Origin: Candidatus Hermodarchaeota archaeon
GTDB taxonomy: Archaea > Asgardarchaeota > Hermodarchaeia > Hermodarchaeales > Hermodarchaeaceae
Length of the DNA stretch: 6,109 bases
Direction of reading: 5' to 3'
Assembly: GCA_016839995.1 (NCBI GenBank)
Contig: JAEOTD010000118.1
Coordinates: 1-6,109 of the forward strand
The position numbers and the translations under genes were made by a program. This document shows positions 1 to 5,445 of the stretch, piece by piece. The first letter of the stretch is position 1. The number at the start of each line of letters is the position of its first letter. Below the pieces are notes generated by a model. That model saw only the letters and a program-made list of their open reading frames with translations, did no database searches and was not told the origin of the DNA.

Positions 1-783
1 ATTGAACCCCTTGACTTGGTTCCTACTAAGGGTCGAAAAGTGAGCTTCGATGATATTATTGGCCACGAAGATGCGAAAGCGAAGTGCCTCATAATCCAAA
101 AGTACATGGCAGACCCATCTCGGTTAGCCGAGTGGGCGCCTCGTCGAGTACTCTTCTATGGTCCTCCTGGCACTGGCAAGACTATGTTGGCTCGGGCGCT
201 CGCTTGGGAAACCCAAACAGATTTTGCTTATGTAACAGCTACCTCTCTCATCGGACAACATGTTGGTGCAGGGGCTGATAAAGTCAACAAACTCTTCGAA
301 GAAATTGTCAGAAAGAAACCCTGTATTGTGTTCATAGATGAAATTGACTCAATCGGTCTTGATCGCGGTTTCCAATCAGTTCGCGGTGATGTCACAGAAG
401 TGGTGAATTCCCTGATCTCCCAATTCGATCTTGTCGAAGATCAAGAGGGGGTTGTTGTAATTGCTGCAACGAATAGCCGTGACTTCTTAGATCCTGCCCT
501 CCGAAGCCGATTTGAGGAAGAAATCATATTTCCCCTACCAGATTTAAGCGATCGGCTTAAAATCTTGGAAAAGTATTCCTCCAGTCTTCCAATGCCAGTA
601 GAAGCAGACTTGGAATCCATTGCCCGACGAACTGAAGGTTATTCAGGGCGAGATTTGAAAGATCGAGTATTGAAAGGCGCCCTTCATCATGCCCTGTCGA
701 AAGGACTTTCGACTCTTGATGAATCAACTTTCCAGCATGTGGAAATTGTGCGCATCTCCAAGGATAAGAATCTGTATAAGTAA
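1..783 (+). CDS. AAA-family ATPase, single AAA module, 5' end outside window
   Basis: This is an ATP-driven AAA module, probably a hexameric protein remodeller. The frame is open from base 1; a TTG at 16 is an in-frame codon but probably not the start, because related archaeal proteins (the MJ1494-like group, recalled from memory) have an N-terminal region before the AAA domain. Counting residues from base 1, the Walker A motif GPPGTGKT is at 54-61 and Walker B CIVFIDEID at 108-116. Sensor 1 Asn is at 158 in AATN, and the arginine-finger region RSRFEEEI starts at 168. A helical lid with the sensor-2-like stretch EGYSGRDLKD follows. The segment after Walker B (RGDVTEVVNSLISQFD) resembles the MJ1494 group more than Cdc48 or PAN. 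The pore-loop-1 position normally held by Phe/Tyr/Trp reads His (QHVGAG, His87). It ends 22 bp before the UPF0200 start. The substrate is unknown. The AAA assignment is certain; the subfamily is an inference. Confidence 0.93.
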   Translation: MEPLDLVPTKGRKVSFDDIIGHEDAKAKCLIIQKYMADPSRLAEWAPRRVLFYGPPGTGKTMLARALAWETQTDFAYVTATSLIGQHVGAGADKVNKLFEEIVRKKPCIVFIDEIDSIGLDRGFQSVRGDVTEVVNSLISQFDLVEDQEGVVVIAATNSRDFLDPALRSRFEEEIIFPLPDLSDRLKILEKYSSSLPMPVEADLESIARRTEGYSGRDLKDRVLKGALHHALSKGLSTLDESTFQHVEIVRISKDKNLYK

Positions 784-788
784 TTATA
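775..788 (+). promoter_or_regulatory. possible TATA box for the UPF0200-UPF0201 unit
   Basis: The run TATAAGTAATTATA overlaps the stop codon of the AAA gene. Its first half lies about 28 bp upstream of the ATG at 806, the spacing expected between an archaeal TATA box and a transcription start. A purine-rich stretch (AGGATAAGAA, 761-770) precedes it and could act as a BRE. No Shine-Dalgarno motif precedes either candidate start of the UPF0200 gene, which would fit a leaderless or nearly leaderless transcript. AT-rich runs are common at gene ends, so this is weak evidence; the gene could equally be co-transcribed with the AAA gene. Confidence 0.3.
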
Positions 789-805
789 TCTCCTAAATCG
801 TGGTT

Positions 806-1381
806 ATGTTGTCCGTAAAAAAAGCAATCATTTTCTGTGGGATGCCCGGGTCAGGAAAATCCATCGGTGCAACCGTTGCAAAAGATTTGGGAATACCGGT
901 CTATGTAATGGGTGATATAGTCCGTGAAGAAGCAACACGTCAACAACTCCAGTATACTCCTCAGACCATAGGAAAAGTAATGATTGAACTCCGCCAACAG
1001 CTTGGACCAGCAATCATTGCACAACGAGTTATTGAAAAATTAGGGAATGAAACCGAGAGTAATGTGGTAATTGACGGCGCAAGAAGTGAGATTGAAGTAG
1101 AGACATTTCAAGAGGCAATAGATCAGGTGCAAGTTGTTGCAGTTCATGCAGCCCCACATATCCGATTCGAACGCCTTCGTCTACGAGGACGAGAAGATGA
1201 TGCATTTACTCAGGATGTTTTCCACGATCGAGATAATCGTGAACTCAATGTTGGATTGGGTCGAATTATCGCTCAGGCTGATATTATGATTGTCAATGAA
1301 GGTGAATTTGAAGAACTCAAAACAAAGGTTCATCGAATTATTACCAATGAATTCCATTTGGATTCAAGTTCGGAGGCGTAA
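806..1381 (+). CDS. UPF0200 family P-loop nucleotide kinase-like protein
   Basis: The product is a predicted cytoplasmic kinase of the adenylate-kinase/dephospho-CoA-kinase-like P-loop fold; its substrate is not established. With ATG 806 as residue 1 (191 aa), the P-loop GMPGSGKS is at 12-19. The acceptor-side motif GDIVREE starts at 36, and the DGARSEIEVE stretch at 90 corresponds to the family's conserved DG-R-E segment. An Arg-rich lid RLRLRGREDD is at 123-132, and the conserved DRDNREL signature is at 141-147. The length matches the family. GTG 800 is an alternative start adding two residues; neither start has a Shine-Dalgarno site, and ATG is preferred because family members begin only a few residues before the P-loop strand. 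It is often annotated as archaeal dephospho-CoA kinase, but as far as I recall the experimentally identified archaeal dephospho-CoA kinase belongs to another family (COG1909), so that name is not used. It lies directly upstream of UPF0201 in the same frame. Confidence 0.9.
   Translation: MLSVKKAIIFCGMPGSGKSIGATVAKDLGIPVYVMGDIVREEATRQQLQYTPQTIGKVMIELRQQLGPAIIAQRVIEKLGNETESNVVIDGARSEIEVETFQEAIDQVQVVAVHAAPHIRFERLRLRGREDDAFTQDVFHDRDNRELNVGLGRIIAQADIMIVNEGEFEELKTKVHRIITNEFHLDSSSEA
1372..1376 (+). promoter_or_regulatory. Shine-Dalgarno site deciding the UPF0201 start
   Basis: GGAGG lies inside the last codons of the UPF0200 gene, just before its TAA stop (1379-1381). It is the strongest ribosome-binding motif near the junction. 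Exactly 8 bases separate it from the ATA at 1385, which is a normal spacing, and 11 from a second ATA at 1388. No ATG, GTG or TTG lies at a suitable distance in the UPF0201 frame. The site supports initiation, or re-initiation after the upstream stop, at an AUA codon. Confidence 0.65.
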
Positions 1382-1384
1382 ACC

Positions 1385-1822
1385 ATAATATCCGTTAAAT
1401 TATGGGCTGATGTAAAACCAACCGAGAGTCGAAATAAAATTCAAAAAGCCTTCGAAAATCTTTGTCCACCAGTTATTTGCAAAACCACGCAAGATGCAGA
1501 ATTCGGTGTTGTCCTAATAGGAAATGCCACAGGTCCTGAATCGATAGCTATGTTTGCAAAAAAATTTCGAGAACAACGAATTCTTGAAGCAGTTAGACAG
1601 CAATTACTCAAATCCATCCAAAACGATTCAGTAGTGTTTGGCATGCAACGACAAGCCGCATTCATGAACAGGTTTCATCTGTGCAACCTAAACGATTACT
1701 CTGCAATGGGCCCAATTCGAGTCGAAATACAAGCAACAAACATCCAAGATGTTATTGATTATATCAGTCCTCCCACCATCAAAGGAAAACCCCAGCTACG
1801 GGACGATCTCCAACTCATTTGA
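1385..1822 (+). CDS. UPF0201 RNA-binding-fold protein with apparent ATA start
   Basis: This is a small archaeal protein of the UPF0201/COG1325 family (PF01877 as recalled), predicted to bind RNA and placed by comparative genomics near the exosome; no biochemical role is assigned. From ATA 1385 it would have 145 residues, about the family length. The N-terminus (ISVKLWADVKPTES) matches the usual opening strand and the V-P-T-E motif. The C-terminal half holds FGMQRQAAFMNRF and GPIRVEIQATN, the family's conserved core. No ATG, GTG, TTG or CTG occurs in frame from the UPF0200 stop to ATG 1550, and starting at 1550 would delete about 55 conserved residues. So the gene either starts at ATA behind GGAGG (1372-1376) or is expressed by readthrough of the upstream TAA, since it is in the same frame as UPF0200. 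An ATG-to-ATA sequencing change is also possible. Family assignment is firm; the start is unusual. It converges on RNase Z with a 13-bp gap. Confidence 0.82.
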   Translation: MISVKLWADVKPTESRNKIQKAFENLCPPVICKTTQDAEFGVVLIGNATGPESIAMFAKKFREQRILEAVRQQLLKSIQNDSVVFGMQRQAAFMNRFHLCNLNDYSAMGPIRVEIQATNIQDVIDYISPPTIKGKPQLRDDLQLI

Positions 1823-1835
1823 TGAATTTCGCATC

Positions 1836-2762
1836 TCATTCTGAGAAGTTAAGTTCTATACATTCTAAATCTTCAGGGGCAGAACAATGAGGGAACACCG
1901 CTTGGGCCTCTTGTTGATGTTCTTGGGTTGAAGCATATCGTGGACTAATATGCACTAATGCAAGGTGTGAAACCTGAGCTAACTTGGCAATTTCGGCAGC
2001 CTGAGCCGCTGTTGAATGTTGGTATTTTGTTGCATTCTCTAAATGCGCCATGGTAAACGTCGCATCATGAACTAGCAGACTAGCCTTCTTGGCAGCTTTT
2101 ACTAAATCTTGATTTGGCGCGGTATCTCCCGAAAATGCAATACGGATTCCTATTCGTGGAGGTCCTAATACATCCAGCGGCTTGACAATTCTTCCCTCTG
2201 GGGTTTCGATTTGAAGTCCTTTGTATAGGCGTTTACGGAGTGGACCTGAAGGAACTCCCAGTTGTTCAGCTTTGTCGGTATCGAATTTACCAGGGATATC
2301 AGCCATTTTAAGAACATACGAAATCGCTGGAACACCATGCAGGGCTGGCAAACAGTTTACAGCGTATAATTCTTGATGTGAAATTTCTCCTTTCATCACG
2401 TCTATGATTTCTAGTGGAAAATCCAAGTGTGCATGAGTCGATTCCAAGGTAATTTCAGTAAATTCCTTTGTACCTGGAGGACCATAGATCGTTAGGGATT
2501 TTGTCCGGTTGAGCATTATCATTGTCGAAATTAATCCTGGTAATCCTAAAACGTGGTCACCATGGAGGTGTGAGATGAAGATTTCCCGAATACGTTGGGG
2601 GCTTAAACCAGCACGTTGTAATTGAAGTTGGGTTCCCTCCCCGCAGTCGAAGAGCAAAACCCTTCCATGAAAAGAAACAGCAATCGAGGGAGGGGCTCGA
2701 ATTAATGAAGGAATTCCTCCTCCTACCCCTAAGAAATGCACTCTCACAATCTTTTTTGTCAT
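1836..2762 (-). CDS. rnz: Ribonuclease Z (tRNA 3' endonuclease)
   Basis: This zinc-dependent metallo-beta-lactamase-fold endonuclease cuts precursor tRNA just after the discriminator base, leaving the 3' end for CCA addition. The 308-residue protein has the usual short-form RNase Z length. Visible signatures are the opening strand FLGVGGGIPS (10-19), the LLFDCGEGTQLQLQRAG block (36-52), and the zinc motif HLHGDH (His65, His67, Asp69, His70). Further likely ligands are His142 in LHGVP, Asp213 in SGDT and His271 in VHISPRY; HDATF (232-236) and HST (249-251) are also family-typical. The start is ATG 2762, because GGAGA on the minus strand (2776-2772) precedes it by 9 bases; the TTG at 2783 would lie within the methyltransferase gene and place that site inside the coding region. 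The start lies just past the methyltransferase stop (2766-2764), so translation is probably coupled. It is the last gene of the minus-strand operon. No residue expected for catalysis is missing. Confidence 0.96.
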   Translation of the reverse strand: MTKKIVRVHFLGVGGGIPSLIRAPPSIAVSFHGRVLLFDCGEGTQLQLQRAGLSPQRIREIFISHLHGDHVLGLPGLISTMIMLNRTKSLTIYGPPGTKEFTEITLESTHAHLDFPLEIIDVMKGEISHQELYAVNCLPALHGVPAISYVLKMADIPGKFDTDKAEQLGVPSGPLRKRLYKGLQIETPEGRIVKPLDVLGPPRIGIRIAFSGDTAPNQDLVKAAKKASLLVHDATFTMAHLENATKYQHSTAAQAAEIAKLAQVSHLALVHISPRYASTQEHQQEAQAVFPHCSAPEDLECIELNFSE

Positions 2763-2763
2763 C

Positions 2764-3822
2764 TTATTTTTTCTCCAAAACAATAAAATGGCGACGGAGA
2801 CTACGATGAATCCGCATGGTATGTCTCTCTTTGATGTTAAAACTCTCAGATGGTATCATGTCTTCACTGAAATATTCCAATGGTAACGCAATACAAAGGT
2901 ATCCACCTGGCTTCAAAATTTTAGCAAATGATGCTAGACTCTTTTCAATTAAACTAGAAACAGCATCACCCTTGGTTGAACTGGATCGACCATATGGTGG
3001 ATCCGCTGCAATCGCCTCAATTCCCTTAGTTCGAATTGGAGATGTACGGGCGTCAGCTAGACAACCATAGAATGGAACCTTGAAATGGTCAAGATTTTTT
3101 TGACTTCCTGTTAACATTGTACTGTCGATATCTAACCCCACAGCAATACAGCCAATTTCAGCAGCCTCAAGGAGAAGTCCACCCGTTCCACAGAACGGAT
3201 CTAAAAAATGGCTTCCTGGTCTTGCTCGACTAAGATTTACAAGAACACGTGCAATTTTTGGATGGATGGCGCTGGGAACGAAAAAGGGTCGGAACGGGCT
3301 GCGTCTTTTTGAAAAGGCTCTTCGATCCCGTGAGGCTAAATGGGGACCAAAAAGGAACTGGTTTCCATTCACCACACCAAGAAAAAGGGTGTCTGGAGCT
3401 GTTAAGGAAATCTCGACCTGTCCATTTAGATTCTCCCAAATCACTGAACCGATTTTACTCTGCAACTCATCCACATCAAATTCAGTGGGTTCTCGCTGAA
3501 TCCGTGTAACTTTCACACCAAATCGATCATTTGGCTGTACCCATTTTGAAAAATCAATCTTTTGAAGTGAATCTAAAATTGCTAACTCCTCTGATCTTGA
3601 TTCAAATGCCACAACACTTGCATGATTTACTAATCCTGCTCTTAGGGTGGCAATTCGAGCCCCCTCTGAATCTACCTCCATGGTTAGAATCCGTTTATCA
3701 CGACTTTGTATTGAGTAACCAAATCCCTCAGACTCTAATATTGCACAAAGCTCTGCTTGTGGTAAGGTGTTATGTTCGCCAGACAAAATAAATAGACATA
3801 ACTCGGTTTCTGCCCGGTTCAC
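2764..3822 (-). CDS. tRNA (guanine(10)-N2)-methyltransferase, Trm-G10/Trm11 family
   Basis: This is an S-adenosylmethionine-dependent enzyme that methylates the exocyclic amine of G10 in tRNA; characterised archaeal members make m2G10 and can proceed to m2,2G10. The 352-residue protein has an N-terminal ferredoxin-like/THUMP region (roughly residues 1-165) that binds tRNA. A linker with FGPHLASRDRRAFSKRR and RPFFVPSAIHPKIARVLVNL follows, the latter being the family's pre-catalytic signature. Next is a Rossmann methyltransferase domain with SAM-binding DPFCGTGG (208-215) and acidic LDID, then the catalytic DPPYG (274-278). The GTG start at 3822 overlaps the TGA stop of the acetyltransferase gene as GTGA and is preceded by GGAGGAG (3834-3828 on the minus strand), so the start is well supported and coupled translation is likely. 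Its stop is a single base before the RNase Z start, placing two tRNA maturation enzymes together. A symbol such as trmG10 or trm11 is used for relatives; none is fixed here. Confidence 0.93.
   Translation of the reverse strand: MNRAETELCLFILSGEHNTLPQAELCAILESEGFGYSIQSRDKRILTMEVDSEGARIATLRAGLVNHASVVAFESRSEELAILDSLQKIDFSKWVQPNDRFGVKVTRIQREPTEFDVDELQSKIGSVIWENLNGQVEISLTAPDTLFLGVVNGNQFLFGPHLASRDRRAFSKRRSPFRPFFVPSAIHPKIARVLVNLSRARPGSHFLDPFCGTGGLLLEAAEIGCIAVGLDIDSTMLTGSQKNLDHFKVPFYGCLADARTSPIRTKGIEAIAADPPYGRSSSTKGDAVSSLIEKSLASFAKILKPGGYLCIALPLEYFSEDMIPSESFNIKERHTMRIHRSLRRHFIVLEKK
2772..2776 (-). promoter_or_regulatory. Shine-Dalgarno site for RNase Z
   Basis: On the minus strand GGAGA ends 9 bases before ATG 2762. 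It lies in the last codons of the upstream methyltransferase gene. It decides between the ATG at 2762 and the in-frame TTG at 2783 in favour of the ATG. Confidence 0.7.
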
Positions 3823-4277
3823 AACCGCTCCTCCAAGTTTAACTCCATTATCAACGCATCTTCTCCGTCATCGTAGTATTTACTACTTCTCCTTATTTCT
3901 CGGAACCCTTGTTTTTGATAAAATCCTTTCGCACTATAGTTCGAAACTCTCACTTCTAAAACTAGTTCTCTGCATCCCTGGTTCTTTAAGATTTCAATCA
4001 GCGCTTCGATTAATTGGTGACCAATCCCCTTACGGCGCTTGTCTTGCCTTACCGCTAGAGAAAGTAAGTGTCCAACGAGGCTTTCAAAGCGGTGTTCTGT
4101 TTCTCCAATGATATATCCTAAAAGTGCCTTATCTTCTACGGCAACTAAGAATAAAGCTGGCTCTATATGGGCTAAGTATTGAAAAAGATGCAGAGGATAT
4201 GGATCTGAAAACGATTCGAATTCAATTTGTGTAATTTGCGGAAAATCGGTGTTTTTAATTGGGCGAATCGTAATCAT
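3819..4277 (-). CDS. rimI: RimI/Ard1-type protein N-terminal acetyltransferase (GNAT)
   Basis: This GNAT-fold enzyme transfers acetyl from acetyl-CoA, most likely to the alpha-amine of protein N-termini, as characterised archaeal Ard1/RimI homologues do. The 152-residue protein shows IRPIKNTDFPQITQIEFESF at the start and DPYPLHLF (25-32) in the substrate-recognition helix region. SLAVRQDKRRKGIG (73-86) follows, in which R-R-K-G-I-G is the pyrophosphate-binding loop. LEVRVSNYSAKGFYQKQGF (107-125) carries Asn113 and the conserved Tyr120 that typically donates a proton to CoA. The tail YYDDGEDALIMEL is also family-typical. The start is ATG 4277, with only a weak AGGAA about 9 bases upstream. It is the first gene of the minus-strand operon and overlaps the methyltransferase start by four bases. 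Ribosomal protein or general N-terminal acetylation cannot be told apart from sequence, so the symbol follows common archaeal annotation. Confidence 0.88.
   Translation of the reverse strand: MITIRPIKNTDFPQITQIEFESFSDPYPLHLFQYLAHIEPALFLVAVEDKALLGYIIGETEHRFESLVGHLLSLAVRQDKRRKGIGHQLIEALIEILKNQGCRELVLEVRVSNYSAKGFYQKQGFREIRRSSKYYDDGEDALIMELNLEERL
3828..3834 (-). promoter_or_regulatory. Shine-Dalgarno site for the tRNA methyltransferase
   Basis: The minus strand reads GGAGGAG from 3834 to 3828, within the last codons of the acetyltransferase gene and 5 bases before the GTG at 3822. The strong site explains use of a GTG start at the 4-base stop/start overlap. Confidence 0.75.
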
Positions 4278-4350
4278 TCAAATTATTCCTGGCAGTGGAT
4301 TGAAATATGGGTGAGAGTCTGAATCTTATCAACAGCTGAGGCGACTGTTC
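4278..4350. promoter_or_regulatory. divergent spacer, likely promoters for rimI operon and Pelota
   Basis: This 73-bp spacer is the longest non-coding stretch in the window and separates two divergent starts, so it should hold the promoters for both. The AT-rich element GAAATATGG (4302-4310) is the best TATA candidate on the plus strand; a start about 26 bp downstream would give Pelota a short leader of roughly 18 bases. Read on the minus strand, the same element (CATATTTC) lies about 25-33 bp ahead of ATG 4277 and would yield a nearly leaderless rimI transcript. One shared TATA-like element serving both directions is an inference. GAGG at 4338-4341, 9 bases before GTG 4351, is the probable Pelota ribosome-binding site. 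Confidence 0.4.
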
Positions 4351-5445
4351 GTGAAAATTGTTGCGAAAAAACTGAAAACTGGTAAAATCGTCGTTGTTCC
4401 TGAAGACATGGATGACCTGTGGCACCTATACAATGTGATTCTTCCTGGTGACCAGGTTGCTGCACGAACAGTTAGGCGTGTTCGCCGCGATTCTGGTGAC
4501 ACATCACGTCCCGATAAAGGTGAACGTCGACGTATGTTTATCCGTTTAATCGTCGAAGAGGTGGCCTTGCATAAATACTCTAATCGGCTTCGAGTTAAAG
4601 GAAAAATCTTGGAAGGCCCAGAAGATTTTGTGTCAACAGGAACCTATCATACCATCAACATTGAACCTGCGTTAAAGGTTGAAATTATTAAAGAACGGTG
4701 GCCGAATCTTCTCATTCGGCGACTACAGGACGCAGCCTCACGAAAAGGACAGCGCTTAATTGTTATTGCCGTTGAAGAAGGTCAAGCTTCTATTGGCATT
4801 ATTGATGATTCTGGGATAGACGTCCGCGTTGAAATCCATGGAACCTCACGAGGGAAATATGGCAAGTATATCCAAACCGTTGAAACAATGGACCAAATGT
4901 TCTCAGGAATTTCCCTTCAACTTCAAGAACTATTAGAACGATTACCTGAAAACACTCGCGTAGTTATTGTTGGACCAGGATCTACAAAAGAAAAACTCGC
5001 TGAGTATCTAAAAAGCAAGGTTCCAACCAGCAAAGGTCGGGTCCTTTTCGAGCATGTCAGTACAGGAACGGTTGCAGGGATTTATGAGGCACTAAATCGA
5101 GGAATCGTTGAACGAATAGCTAGTGAAATTCGATTAAACCGTGAAATCCATCTAATGGGAGAGGTAATGAAGCATTTAGGAAAAGATACTGGCAAAACTG
5201 CTTATGGTTGGGATGACATCGTTCGAGCCGTTCAATTTGGTGCCGTTGAGACCCTCCTCGTGCTAGATAAACTATTCCGAGAAGCGCAACCTGATTATCG
5301 CCGAAAACTAGAAAATGTCATGCGCCAGGTCGAAAAGCAAGCGGGATCACTTGAAATCTTTAGTGCTGATCATGAAGCTGGAAAGCAATTGGAAGGATTA
5401 GGTGGACTTGCCGCCCTTCTCCGATTCAAGTTACCTAATTCCTAA
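4351..5445 (+). CDS. pelA: Pelota (aPelota/Dom34), ribosome rescue factor
   Basis: Pelota enters the empty A site of stalled ribosomes with an EF1A-type GTPase and, with ABCE1, splits them; it is an eRF1 relative without the stop-codon-reading and GGQ elements. At 364 residues it is family length. The N-terminal Sm-like domain A begins MKIVAKKL, continues with PEDMDDLWHLYNVILPGD (17-34), and carries an arginine-rich loop (eight Arg in residues 42-61) where relatives contact the decoding centre. Central domain B holds VGPGSTKEKLAEYL from about residue 207, with Ser211 where relatives often have Phe, and TGTVAGIYEALNRGIVERI. Domain C holds AYGWDDIVRAVQFGAVETLLVLD and the closing GGLAALLRFKL (351-361). 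No GGQ motif is seen, as expected. GTG 4351 is chosen because translation from it opens with the standard MKIV, behind GAGG at 4338-4341. Its TAA overlaps the stop of the convergent radical SAM gene. The other family member, aRF1, is excluded by the N-terminal domain. Confidence 0.96.
   Translation: MKIVAKKLKTGKIVVVPEDMDDLWHLYNVILPGDQVAARTVRRVRRDSGDTSRPDKGERRRMFIRLIVEEVALHKYSNRLRVKGKILEGPEDFVSTGTYHTINIEPALKVEIIKERWPNLLIRRLQDAASRKGQRLIVIAVEEGQASIGIIDDSGIDVRVEIHGTSRGKYGKYIQTVETMDQMFSGISLQLQELLERLPENTRVVIVGPGSTKEKLAEYLKSKVPTSKGRVLFEHVSTGTVAGIYEALNRGIVERIASEIRLNREIHLMGEVMKHLGKDTGKTAYGWDDIVRAVQFGAVETLLVLDKLFREAQPDYRRKLENVMRQVEKQAGSLEIFSADHEAGKQLEGLGGLAALLRFKLPNS

Noticed and set aside
16..18. TTG 16 as start of the AAA gene
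   Set aside because: The frame is open to base 1, no ribosome-binding site is visible, and relatives carry a region before the AAA domain.
806..1381. Naming UPF0200 as dephospho-CoA kinase
   Set aside because: The fold is similar, but archaeal dephospho-CoA kinase activity was assigned to another family as far as I recall; the substrate here is unproven.
1550..1822. Starting the UPF0201 gene at ATG 1550 (90 aa)
   Set aside because: It would discard about 55 upstream residues that match the conserved family N-terminus; there is no ribosome-binding site at a proper distance.
1385..1822. Calling UPF0201 a pseudogene
   Set aside because: The frame is intact at full family length with conserved core motifs, and a well-spaced GGAGG is present; only the start codon is irregular.
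2763..2783. TTG 2783 as RNase Z start
   Set aside because: The extra residues FWRKNK have no family support, the codon overlaps the methyltransferase gene, and GGAGA points to ATG 2762.
3249..3509. Plus-strand open frames inside the methyltransferase gene, with similar frames at 84-278, 828-1013, 1441-1665, 2816-3070, 3531-4111 and 4283-4465
   Set aside because: They lie opposite or out of frame with well-supported genes and show no recognisable motifs.
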